From: Treponema sp.
GTDB lineage: Bacteria; Spirochaetota; Spirochaetia; Treponematales; Treponemataceae
Length of the DNA: 43,900 nt
Assembly: GCA_016286365.1 (NCBI GenBank)
Contig: JAEESN010000019.1
Span: 1 to 43,900, forward strand
Direction of reading: 5' to 3'
Positions 32,878 through 40,902 of the stretch are shown piece by piece. The first letter of the stretch is position 1. Every line of letters begins with the position of its first letter. Position numbers and translations under genes: made by a program. The notes under the pieces were generated by a model. That model was given only the letters and a program-made list of their open reading frames with translations. It made no database searches and was not told where the DNA came from.

Positions 32878-33333
32878 ATGAAAAAAATTTCTATCATTTT
32901 ATTATTATTCATTATTTTTTTTATATCTACTGGAATGAAGAGATTCGATGATAATCCACAAAAACAGGAAGATTCTTTTTCTGAATTAGAATATATAGTT
33001 GAAGATTCTTATCTTCAGGATTTTTATGTTAGTGATGGTAAATGGATAGCCCGTGAAAGGATTTGTATAAAAAATCATTCTACAAAACCTCTGTCTTTTA
33101 AATTGTCTGCTGATTTTCCGGATGATTTTAAAAGTGGATATGTAAAAGAAGAATGTCTTAAAGGTTATCTTGTAGAAGATTCCAATTTTGATGAATTTAA
33201 AATTCAAGGAAATAAAACCATATTATTTACAGTCTATTTTATTGGCACTTCTTCTGGAAAAGAAATGAAGTTTAACAGAAATCCTATCCCAAAATCTAAT
33301 TTACATATTACTGAAGTTGTACAAATTTTTTAG
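32878..33333 (+). CDS. Exported hypothetical protein
   Basis: 151 residues. Signal peptide (KKISIILLLFIIFFISTGM) with no lipobox Cys. The mature part is polar, with ARERICIKNHSTKPLSFKLSADFPDDF, which resembles an immunoglobulin-like beta strand pattern; I recognise no family. GAGGAGAG lies before the ATG, 20 bp after the DUF4846 gene, so probably co-transcribed. AT-rich relative to its neighbours, which may indicate recent acquisition. Confidence 0.65.
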   Translation: MKKISIILLLFIIFFISTGMKRFDDNPQKQEDSFSELEYIVEDSYLQDFYVSDGKWIARERICIKNHSTKPLSFKLSADFPDDFKSGYVKEECLKGYLVEDSNFDEFKIQGNKTILFTVYFIGTSSGKEMKFNRNPIPKSNLHITEVVQIF

Positions 33334-33353
33334 AGAAAGTTTCAATCTTTCTG

Positions 33354-33428
33354 CGGCCCCCGCTGTATAATTTTTTTTGTAACGAAAGAAATCGTATATA
33401 AAAAAATAAAATCGTATAGCGGGGGCCG
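33354..33428. promoter_or_regulatory. 11-bp GC-rich inverted repeat flanking a promoter
   Basis: CGGCCCCCGCT (33354-33364) and AGCGGGGGCCG (33418-33428) are perfect inverted repeats with centres 64 bp apart, in a very AT-rich stretch. TATAAT (33366-33371) directly follows the first arm. The second arm covers the ribosome site of the gene at 33432. AAATCGTATA is directly repeated at 33389 and 33409. The design suggests a repressor bound at two sites with DNA looping. Confidence 0.55.
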
Positions 33429-33431
33429 TAT

Positions 33432-35297
33432 ATGTTCTATAAAAATTTTAAAACCGTTACCTATTGTGTTGCAGGTTGGGTGAATCATGTTACAGAGAAA
33501 CAGCTTCGTAAGGATGCTGATTTTCTGCAGAAGTATGTAAAAATCGATAAGATTTACCTTGAAACATACCGCGACGAGTTTGCCAAAAAAGAAAAAATCC
33601 AGATGGTAAAAAAGGTGATGGCTGATTACGGTATTGAAGTTTCAGGCGGAATCACAACTGTTACCCCGGATTTAAACGAATCGGACAAAAAACGTCAGCG
33701 TCTTTTTAACACCTTCTGTTATTGTAACGAACCTATGCGCGACCGCCTTAAAGAAGTAAGCGAATATACTGCATCCCTCTTTGACGAATTTATAATTGAT
33801 GACTTTTTCTTTACCCAGTGCATGTGCGAAGACTGTATCCGCGAGAAGGGCAAAAAGTCTTGGGAAGAATTCCGTCTTTCTAAAATGTTCGAAGTTTCAG
33901 AAAACCTCATCATTAAACCGGCAAAAAAAGTAAATCCTAAGGTCCATATCATCATAAAATATCCTAACTGGAGGGAAAGCTTTGCAGAAACAGGCTATAA
34001 CCCTAAAGACCAGCGTAAGATTTTTGATTCAATCTATACCGGAACAGAGACACGCCACGGCTCCCAGACAGACCAGCATCTGCCACGCTATTTAAGCTAT
34101 TCTCTCATGCGTTATTTCGAAAGCGCTCTCCCGGGCAAAAACGGTGGCGGCTGGTTTGATCCTTTTGATTGCGACAGAATCGACACTTATCTTGAACAGG
34201 CATATCTTACAGCCTTTGCAAAACCAAAAGAAATCATGATGTTCTGCTGGCCGGCTATTGCGGGAAACAAGCGTGCAACTCCACTTGGTTTTATGTACGA
34301 TAAGCTCGATAAAATCCTTACTCATCTTGGAAATCCTGTTGGTCTTAAAACATACATCCCGTTTGATTCAAAAGGCGACGATCACATAGAAGATTATCTT
34401 GGCATGGCAGGAATCCCGATGGAGCCGGTGTGCGAATGGGATGGAAATATTTCCGCGTCCGTAGAAGCTAATGCAAAAACTGAAAAACCTTTTGGAACGG
34501 GCAAAAATATTTATAAGGATTCAGTTTTCTTAACCGCATCTTCACTCAAAGATCCGGACATCGTTCAGAAAATCAAAAACTTTACAAAAGCAGGCGGACA
34601 CACAATCGTTACATCAGGTTTTTTGACTGGTGCCCTGGAAAAATATCCCGAAATAAAAGAACTAACCGGTATGACTTATTCCGGCCGTACGCTTTCCGCA
34701 GATGAGTTTATGTACGAGACAAGTAATCAGTTTGCAAAGAATTATATAAAACTCGGCGGCGGAGGAGCAGGCACTGGTATTGGCACAGGCTCTGGTGTAA
34801 TAGAGTTTCCGCTCATTGAACACAGAAACAATGCATCATGGTCGCTTATGAACGCAGGGCACGGTGACTATCACGAAAGTATCCTTTGTTTCGACACATA
34901 CGGAGAGGGACGTTTTACAGTTTTGAATCTTCCTTACATGCCTTCTAAAATTTACGATCTTCCTGCCTCGGTTCTTACAGCCATACGCGAACAGCTTGAA
35001 GTTTCAGGTATCTGGCTTGATTGCCCTTCAGGAGTGTCACTTTTTACATACGACAATAAAACCTTTGGACTATACTCCTACACTCACGACGGTTGTGCTC
35101 CTCTTGATTTTAATGTCCACATCCGGGGCAAAGTTCAGAAGATTGAACGCATTTTTGATTCAGACACTCATCTTCCGTGGGAGCCTGCAGAACTTAAACC
35201 GCTTTATGTTCAGGATGATGAACATCTTGGAAAAGAAACCGTCTTCCACGGACGCATTTTGCCGGGCGACTTTATGTTTTTTAAGATTAAAGAGTAG
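33432..35297 (+). CDS. Large conserved protein, barrel plus glutamine-amidotransferase-like domain
   Basis: 621 residues, no signal peptide. The N-terminal ~300 residues look like a (beta/alpha)8 barrel of glycosidase type: AGWVNHV, KIDKIYLETYRDEF, YGIEVSGGITTVTP, DEFIIDDFFFTQCMCEDCIRE, VHIIIKYPNWRES. The middle (about 380-430) resembles the beta-galactosidase-trimerisation/GATase-like fold (VFLTASSLKDPDIVQKIKNFTKAGGHTIVTSGF). The C-terminus is beta-rich. A Gly-rich stretch (KLGGGGAGTGIGTGSG) occurs near 446. I do not recognise a characterised family; a carbohydrate-active role is plausible but unproven. Single gene behind an unusual operator region. Confidence 0.7.
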   Translation: MFYKNFKTVTYCVAGWVNHVTEKQLRKDADFLQKYVKIDKIYLETYRDEFAKKEKIQMVKKVMADYGIEVSGGITTVTPDLNESDKKRQRLFNTFCYCNEPMRDRLKEVSEYTASLFDEFIIDDFFFTQCMCEDCIREKGKKSWEEFRLSKMFEVSENLIIKPAKKVNPKVHIIIKYPNWRESFAETGYNPKDQRKIFDSIYTGTETRHGSQTDQHLPRYLSYSLMRYFESALPGKNGGGWFDPFDCDRIDTYLEQAYLTAFAKPKEIMMFCWPAIAGNKRATPLGFMYDKLDKILTHLGNPVGLKTYIPFDSKGDDHIEDYLGMAGIPMEPVCEWDGNISASVEANAKTEKPFGTGKNIYKDSVFLTASSLKDPDIVQKIKNFTKAGGHTIVTSGFLTGALEKYPEIKELTGMTYSGRTLSADEFMYETSNQFAKNYIKLGGGGAGTGIGTGSGVIEFPLIEHRNNASWSLMNAGHGDYHESILCFDTYGEGRFTVLNLPYMPSKIYDLPASVLTAIREQLEVSGIWLDCPSGVSLFTYDNKTFGLYSYTHDGCAPLDFNVHIRGKVQKIERIFDSDTHLPWEPAELKPLYVQDDEHLGKETVFHGRILPGDFMFFKIKE

Positions 35298-35338
35298 CAC
35301 CCGGAAAAGAGGTTTTTTGCAGAAAAGATTCGTTGTAA

Positions 35339-37057
35339 TCAGTCTTCCTTAAGTGCATTAGTATAATATGCTTCGAGTTCGGGGCGGCATTCAAGGAAGA
35401 TTGGTCCGATTTCCGGGTCAAAGTGATTTCCTAAATCTGCACGGATAATTTCAAAAGCTTCGTCAAAGGTTTTTGCTTCTTTATAACATCTCTTACTTAC
35501 AATAGCGTCATAAACATCGGCAAAGGCCATGATCCTTGCTTCTACAGGAATTTCTTCTGCCTTAAGATGCTCGGGGTAACCTTCTCCGTTCCATTTTTCG
35601 TGATGATAGTGTGCAAGGTTTATGGCAAGCTTACGGAAATCCTTATCTTCAGATTCTTTTAAAACTTCGCCTACGATGATTGTTCCCTTCTGCGCATGAG
35701 TTTTCATCACTTCGTATTCTTCCGGAGTAAATTTGCCGGGTTTTCTTAAAATCGCATCATCTACAGCAATCTTTCCAAGGTCGTGCATTGGTGCAGCCTT
35801 AATAATATCTTCGCAGAATTTCTGGGTACACCACGGGAACTCCTTATGCTGCCTCAGTTTTTCCATAAAGATTCTTACACAGTCACTGGTTCTTGCAATA
35901 TGACCGCCAGTAGAGTTATCGCGGCTTTCTACCATCATAGCCATTCCCTTGATGATGGAATCCTGAATATCGGTAATTTTTCGGGTCTTATCTTCCACTG
36001 CTTTAGAAAGCGCCTGATTATAAAGATTAATTCCCTTGATGTAATTCTGCTGCTTGGTGTCGTCGCGCAGTTCAAAAAGATAACCGATTACGTGTTTGAT
36101 TCTGTAATTAATCGGATGAATGTTACAGATGAAAGTGCGCTCATCTTTTGTTTTAATAGGGAAGTCGATTTCAAGGATATCAATCCATTTGGCATCATTT
36201 TCTTCGTAATCAATCATCCGCCTGAGCTCTACGGCATTTTTACTTATCTGAGTATCTATGATTTCGTCTTTAAGCTCGGGGAAAATCTGTGTGGCAAATT
36301 TATCACAACCTAAAAGTCGTTTTTTCTTATCGAATGCAATGTATCCGTAGCCTTCACGTTTTTTGAATACGCTCATCAGATTGGAAGAAAGATCATACAT
36401 ATTCGATCTTACAGCAAGGAAGAGGAAAACAGTTTCCATGATGACGTAAGTAAAGGAAATCAGATTTATTTTGAGCTTTAAAGCAAGCGGTATGAGGTAG
36501 GAAAGAGTTCCCATAATAAGAAGGCAGAGGAGAATACAAAGCGAAAATTTAGACACTTTTTTCTTAAGAAAGATTGTATTTAAGACAACGATAATCGAAC
36601 TGAATGTTATTATTATAAGATAGATGATGTAGGCATACATTACAGGCCCGTTGTCAAAATCTAAGATTGTAAGTCCGTATTTATGATTAAGACGCAAATT
36701 TGCAAAGAAAAGATTTGTGTCTTTCGTAGTTCCTATAAAAAGGATGATTACAAAGGCGTAAAGAACAAGAAAGATACGGTAGGGCAGATGGAGGGTTCTG
36801 TTACAAAGCTGAAAAACAACAATAAGAACAAAAAGGACAGTAAAAATGCTTCCTATATAAGAAATCAGGATACCCGAGAATGCAGCTTCCATCGTGTTCG
36901 AATAAATAGATTGTGCATAGCCGAAGTTAGAAGCCAGCGTGGTTATATAGAGAACAATAAAATTTTTGTTCGTTTTATTGAGCGTAAATTCATAGTAGAT
37001 GATGAATTCGATGCATGCAATAAAAACGGGTAAAAGGTATAAAAATTTCAAATCCAT
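35339..37057 (-). CDS. HD-GYP c-di-GMP phosphodiesterase with 7TM sensor and PAS
   Basis: 572 residues. Seven N-terminal membrane helices of the histidine-kinase-7TM type (residues 1-~220), a PAS-like domain (~235-345), then an HD-GYP domain. Catalytic blocks: ARTSDCVRIF, MHDLGKIAVDDAILRKPGKFTPEEYEVMKTHAQKG, LAHYHHEKWNGEGYPEHL and ARIMAFADVYDAI. It should hydrolyse cyclic di-GMP and so favour motility over attachment. TATAAT lies about 20 nt before the ATG. It is followed downstream (minus strand, left) by the convergent barrel gene and preceded by a second HD-GYP gene. Confidence 0.92.
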   Translation of the reverse strand: MDLKFLYLLPVFIACIEFIIYYEFTLNKTNKNFIVLYITTLASNFGYAQSIYSNTMEAAFSGILISYIGSIFTVLFVLIVVFQLCNRTLHLPYRIFLVLYAFVIILFIGTTKDTNLFFANLRLNHKYGLTILDFDNGPVMYAYIIYLIIITFSSIIVVLNTIFLKKKVSKFSLCILLCLLIMGTLSYLIPLALKLKINLISFTYVIMETVFLFLAVRSNMYDLSSNLMSVFKKREGYGYIAFDKKKRLLGCDKFATQIFPELKDEIIDTQISKNAVELRRMIDYEENDAKWIDILEIDFPIKTKDERTFICNIHPINYRIKHVIGYLFELRDDTKQQNYIKGINLYNQALSKAVEDKTRKITDIQDSIIKGMAMMVESRDNSTGGHIARTSDCVRIFMEKLRQHKEFPWCTQKFCEDIIKAAPMHDLGKIAVDDAILRKPGKFTPEEYEVMKTHAQKGTIIVGEVLKESEDKDFRKLAINLAHYHHEKWNGEGYPEHLKAEEIPVEARIMAFADVYDAIVSKRCYKEAKTFDEAFEIIRADLGNHFDPEIGPIFLECRPELEAYYTNALKED

Positions 37058-37136
37058 TTTGAACCCATTGGAATTTAATTATAAATCCATTTTTTACAAA
37101 TAGATAGAAAAAAATTAATTTTATAGAAATTGACAA

Positions 37137-37150
37137 TGGGGACAACCCTC
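37137..37150 (+). repeat. Dispersed hairpin repeat, copy 1 (intergenic)
   Basis: TGGGGACAACCCTC: 13 of 14 match to the core GGGGGACAACCCTC, preceded by TGACAA. It lies between the two HD-GYP genes. The rest of that gap shows only an AT-rich promoter region. Confidence 0.8.
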
Positions 37151-37206
37151 TCCATTTGAATCATATTTCTGTCGATTTTTTGAATGTTCTTTTTGAATGT
37201 ATTTTT

Positions 37207-38769
37207 TTAACTGAATTGAAACATGTACTTTTCAAGAATATCTTTAAATGCGTTTTTGTTTTTTAAGAAAATATCTGTGATTACAGGGTCAAACTGACTG
37301 CCCCTGCCTTCTTTAATAATAGAAACTGCATCTTCAAAAATGAACGACTTTTTATAGCAGCGTGGAGTTGTAAGAGCATCAAAAACATCGGCAATAGCCA
37401 TGAATCTTGCGCTCAAAGGAATTGTTACACCCGAAAGACCGCTTGGGTATCCTTTTCCATCCCATCGTTCGTGGTGTGAGCTTGCAATTTCTATGGCTGT
37501 ATTTGTAAATGCAGTAGTCTGAATAGGACCAAAGATTTCGCGTATGATTTTTGCACCTTCTGTGGTGTGAGTTTTAATCTGTTCAAATTCTTCCGGAGTA
37601 AGTTTTGCAGGTTTTTTAAGGATATTATCCGGAATGATGATTTTTCCAATGTCGTGAAGGGCAGCCGCTTTACCAAGAAGCTGAATATATTCCGGCGAAA
37701 GCAGTTCCTGATAGAATCCTTCCTGAACCGCATATTTTGCCAGAAGCATAACGTATTCCGAAGTTCTTCTTACGTGGTCGCCTGTTGTGCTGTCGCGGTT
37801 TTCTACAAGGTTCGAAAGGCCATAGATTGTATTTTCCTGAATGGAAGAAAGCTTAAGCTGATATTTTAATGTCTTCTGTGTGTTTTCTGTGTTAATTCCC
37901 TTGATGATGATGTAAGCCGCAGACGGGATAATCAGTGTGATAAAAATCATTACAAAGGCAAGAACATAGAAGAACCCTGTCTGGTAGAAAGTAACATGAG
38001 GTTCAAAAGTATAAAACCAGGTTGATGTAAACGATCTTCTTGAGAATGTAACCGTGTGTTTTTTATTCATCTCGGAAACAGGTTTTTCTGATTCAAAAAT
38101 TGTAAGGATGCGTCCTTCTACAGGATTTACAGCCCAGATTCTATAAGAATAAGAATCCTGTTCAATCTCTTTAAAACTTACGTCTTTATATGCATCTGGA
38201 AAGTTGATGGAAAGTGCGATTATATTTTTTAATTCCTGTTTTCCATCAGTTGTTTCGTAAACCGGTGTTACAGCAGAAAGAATTTTATCTCCATTTGGAA
38301 GTGTGTGTGGTCCAAAAAGCGCTCCGTCCTGCTTGCTTATAAACATTTCTTCTGTAAGGGTAAGAGAGCCGTTTTTTGCAAAATCATAACCAATAAGGCT
38401 GTCCAGATTCTGTTTTGAATAGATTTTAGAAACAACAGTTTTATCTAAAATCATAAGGCTGTGGATATTCTGAACGTCAATAGCATTTTTTGCAAAATTG
38501 TCGAATGCTACCTTATTATTCTGATTTTTTGTAAGTATATATGTGTCCCTTATGGAAGAGATTCGGGCAAGCGAGCGCATCGTGATTTCGTAAATCTGGG
38601 AGCTTATGTTCTCCGAAAAAGAAACCATCTTCGAATACTGTTTTTCGTTATAAGAGGTAGAGAAATTTTCCATTACCGCAAAAGCAAAACCAGCCATCAT
38701 AAAGAAGACAAGAAGAGGAACAATGTATAGTGCATGCTTTTTCAGTTTATTTTTGCTTTTTTTTCTCAT
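37207..38769 (-). CDS. HD-GYP c-di-GMP phosphodiesterase with extracytoplasmic sensor
   Basis: About 520 residues. One N-terminal helix (ALYIVPLLVFFMMAGFAFAV), a large extracytoplasmic Cache-like domain (~35-260), a second helix (GFFYVLAFVMIFITLIIPSAAYIII), then HD-GYP. Catalytic blocks: TTGDHVRRTSEYVMLL, LHDIGKIIIPDNILKKPAKLTPEEFEQIKTHTTEGA, SSHHERWDGKGYPSGL and ARFMAIADVFDAL. Degrades cyclic di-GMP in response to an external ligand. The start is ATG 38769 (or GTG 38772). TATAAT at 38783-38778 is 5-8 nt upstream with no ribosome site, another leaderless-type start. Confidence 0.92.
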   Translation of the reverse strand: MRKKSKNKLKKHALYIVPLLVFFMMAGFAFAVMENFSTSYNEKQYSKMVSFSENISSQIYEITMRSLARISSIRDTYILTKNQNNKVAFDNFAKNAIDVQNIHSLMILDKTVVSKIYSKQNLDSLIGYDFAKNGSLTLTEEMFISKQDGALFGPHTLPNGDKILSAVTPVYETTDGKQELKNIIALSINFPDAYKDVSFKEIEQDSYSYRIWAVNPVEGRILTIFESEKPVSEMNKKHTVTFSRRSFTSTWFYTFEPHVTFYQTGFFYVLAFVMIFITLIIPSAAYIIIKGINTENTQKTLKYQLKLSSIQENTIYGLSNLVENRDSTTGDHVRRTSEYVMLLAKYAVQEGFYQELLSPEYIQLLGKAAALHDIGKIIIPDNILKKPAKLTPEEFEQIKTHTTEGAKIIREIFGPIQTTAFTNTAIEIASSHHERWDGKGYPSGLSGVTIPLSARFMAIADVFDALTTPRCYKKSFIFEDAVSIIKEGRGSQFDPVITDIFLKNKNAFKDILEKYMFQFS

Positions 38770-38929
38770 CACAATTAATTATAGAATATTTTTTTAAGAA
38801 TTCAAGAAATTTAATCATTTGTTTCTATATTAAGTAATTATATCGGCGATGTATGATGATTTTTTTTGGCCTTTTTTATATTTCTACAGAGGTTAGTTTT
38901 TTGAGTGAATTTATGGTATGATAGGATTT

Positions 38930-39925
38930 ATGGAAAAAACACGCGCGCCAAGGAACAGGACAATCACACTTACAGACGAAGAAAGGGCTGAATTCAGGAA
39001 AAAACTGATTAAACCTTCAGAAATCGCTGAATCATCGAGGGTTGTCCCCCTTGTAAATAATTCAGAGGATAAATCATCGAGGGTTGTCCCCCTTGTAAAC
39101 GAATCATACATCAACAAAACCATAAATGCCGATATCTTCGAAGGCTTAAGACTCATCCCGGACGGTGTCGCCGATTTAATTATCATAGATCCGCCGTATA
39201 ATCTTACAAAAAATTTTAACGGAAATGTTTTTAATGCCAGAACAGAAGCTTCTTATGATGAATATCTTGCAACCTGGTTTCCCCTCGTATGTAAAAAATT
39301 AAAATCAAACGGTTCACTTTACATCTGCGGAGACTGGAAATGCACATCGAGCCTGCAGCGTGTGGTAGAAAAAGAACTTACGATTATAAACAGAATAACC
39401 TGGCAGAGGGAAAAGGGAAGGGGAGCAAAATCAAACTGGAAAAACGGAATGGAAGATATCTGGTTTGCAGTAAAAAATCCTGATGATTATTATTTTGATC
39501 TGGAAGCCGTAAAGATAAAAAGGCGCGTGATTGCTCCATATAAAGAAGACGGAAAACCAAAGGACTGGAAAGAAGAAAAAGAAGGAAAATTCCGCCTTAC
39601 ATGCCCTTCGAATTTCTGGGATGATATTTCTGTTCCCTTCTGGTCCATGCCCGAAAATACAGATCATCCGACACAAAAGCCCGAAAAACTTTATGCAAAA
39701 TTAATCCTTGCTTCTTCCCGCCCCGGCGACCTTGTTTTAGATCCGTTTTTAGGAAGCGGAACAGCAAGCGTAACTGCAAAAAAACTTGGCCGAAACTACT
39801 GTGGAATAGAATTAAACGAAGAATACTGCCTTTTAGCCGAAAAAAGATTGCAGATTGCTGAAACCGACAGCACAATTCAGGGTTATAAAGATGGAGTGTT
39901 CTGGGAGAGAAACACAATTTATTAA
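38930..39925 (+). CDS. Orphan beta-class DNA methyltransferase (N6-A or N4-C)
   Basis: 331 residues from ATG 38930 (AGGA upstream); ATG 38918 is an alternative. Motif IV is DPPYNL (~80), the AdoMet-binding motif I is DPFLGSGT (~265), in the beta-class order IV...I. HPTQKP comes just before motif I. SAM-dependent methylation of adenine N6 or cytosine N4 at an unknown site. No restriction enzyme gene is adjacent, so it is probably a solitary regulatory or leftover enzyme. The N-terminal extension (residues ~30-55) is made of two copies of the dispersed repeat, translated SSRVVPLVN twice, 14 codons apart. That part is unlikely to belong to the catalytic fold. Confidence 0.88.
   Translation: MEKTRAPRNRTITLTDEERAEFRKKLIKPSEIAESSRVVPLVNNSEDKSSRVVPLVNESYINKTINADIFEGLRLIPDGVADLIIIDPPYNLTKNFNGNVFNARTEASYDEYLATWFPLVCKKLKSNGSLYICGDWKCTSSLQRVVEKELTIINRITWQREKGRGAKSNWKNGMEDIWFAVKNPDDYYFDLEAVKIKRRVIAPYKEDGKPKDWKEEKEGKFRLTCPSNFWDDISVPFWSMPENTDHPTQKPEKLYAKLILASSRPGDLVLDPFLGSGTASVTAKKLGRNYCGIELNEEYCLLAEKRLQIAETDSTIQGYKDGVFWERNTIY
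39031..39099 (-). repeat. Dispersed hairpin repeat, copies 2 and 3 (inside methyltransferase gene)
   Basis: Two 27-bp direct repeats start at 39031 and 39073. Each contains GAGGGTTGTCCCCC (39037-39050, 39079-39092), the reverse complement of the core, followed by TTGTAAA. Spacing is exactly 42 bp. Confidence 0.9.
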
Positions 39926-39981
39926 TTGGAGGATGAAGAAAATCCCGCTAGAGAAGGATTATCATAATTTGGAGGAAAATC

Positions 39982-40902
39982 ATGAATAAAAATATTTTAC
40001 AGGGGGGACAACCCTCGGATATACAACGTGTACAATGTGTACAAGGGGGACAACCCTCTAAGAAACCACGTCTTAAAAAGGTAGCTTTCATCACATCATT
40101 CATTCTGCTTGCAGCATCACTTTTTGCCCGCGACGTTGACTTTATGGACGAAAAAATGCTCTTTGAAGAAATCGCAGAGAATTATGATGTCACTAAAATC
40201 CAGATGCCCGACGAGCGTTCAGAATATTACGAAGAACAATATGTTCAGTTTATTAAACAGTATAATGGAAAAACGACAAAACCACGTGCTCAGTTTACAG
40301 AAAGAGGCCGCACATACACAATCGAATTTTTTGATTTTGGAACCAACGTTTTTTATGCCACAAAAGGGAAGTTCAAGATCATAGATGATGATAATCAGAT
40401 AATCCAGGTTTTAAGTTATGATGACATAGACGACCCGTATTACGGCTTTTTTGATGCAGACATGGACGGCTCTCTCGACCTCATGATTATGGATCAGCAG
40501 TATAAGGGAGACACAACCTACCACATCTACTACTGGAGCAACATGAAAAAAATGTTCGAGGAAGAAAAGCACATCATGAAAAATCCGGCCTGGGACAAAA
40601 AGAATAAATTCATGTACGAAAAATACTGGGATAAAACAGGCGAGCTTGTTTACATGTTCTACGAGTTCCGTTTTGGAGTAAGACGTTTTGTTGCACAGGT
40701 AAGATTCAGCTTTGTAAATTACGAAAAAGGCTGGGAGCTCAAGGTAGTTTATTCAGATACAGATGGTGCCACAGAGGGCGATAAGGATGTTTATGTCTTC
40801 CAGCTTCCGCTTTATAACGATTTTAAGGAAATGTCACAGGATGAGCAGAAGAATGTACGTAAACAGTACGAAAAAATTGCGAAGATGTTAAATGCCCTTT
40901 AA
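39982..40902 (+). CDS. Exported hypothetical protein with repeat-derived N-terminus
   Basis: 306 residues. It has an unusual N-terminus MNKNILQGGQPSDIQRVQCV, then QGGQPSKK, before a normal signal peptide (KKVAFITSFILLAASLFA, ~33-50). The GGQPS pairs are translations of two copies of the dispersed repeat, again 14 codons apart. The mature part is acidic and beta-rich with an EF-hand-like FDADMDGSLDLMIMD near residue 155 and YWSNMKKMFEEEKH. I recognise no family. GGAGG lies before the ATG. If the repeats are insertions, the original start would have been just before RLKKVAF. Overlaps the next gene by 11 bp. Confidence 0.7.
   Translation: MNKNILQGGQPSDIQRVQCVQGGQPSKKPRLKKVAFITSFILLAASLFARDVDFMDEKMLFEEIAENYDVTKIQMPDERSEYYEEQYVQFIKQYNGKTTKPRAQFTERGRTYTIEFFDFGTNVFYATKGKFKIIDDDNQIIQVLSYDDIDDPYYGFFDADMDGSLDLMIMDQQYKGDTTYHIYYWSNMKKMFEEEKHIMKNPAWDKKNKFMYEKYWDKTGELVYMFYEFRFGVRRFVAQVRFSFVNYEKGWELKVVYSDTDGATEGDKDVYVFQLPLYNDFKEMSQDEQKNVRKQYEKIAKMLNAL
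40002..40058 (+). repeat. Dispersed hairpin repeat, copies 4 and 5 (inside exported-protein gene)
   Basis: GGGGGACAACCCTC occurs at 40003-40016 (with a sixth G at 40002) and at 40045-40058. Each is preceded by ACA or ACAA; spacing is exactly 42 bp. Confidence 0.9.

Noticed and set aside
39031..40058. Regularly spaced repeats as a CRISPR array
   Set aside because: Only two copies per gene, 42-bp period, opposite orientation in the two genes, all inside reading frames, and no cas genes.
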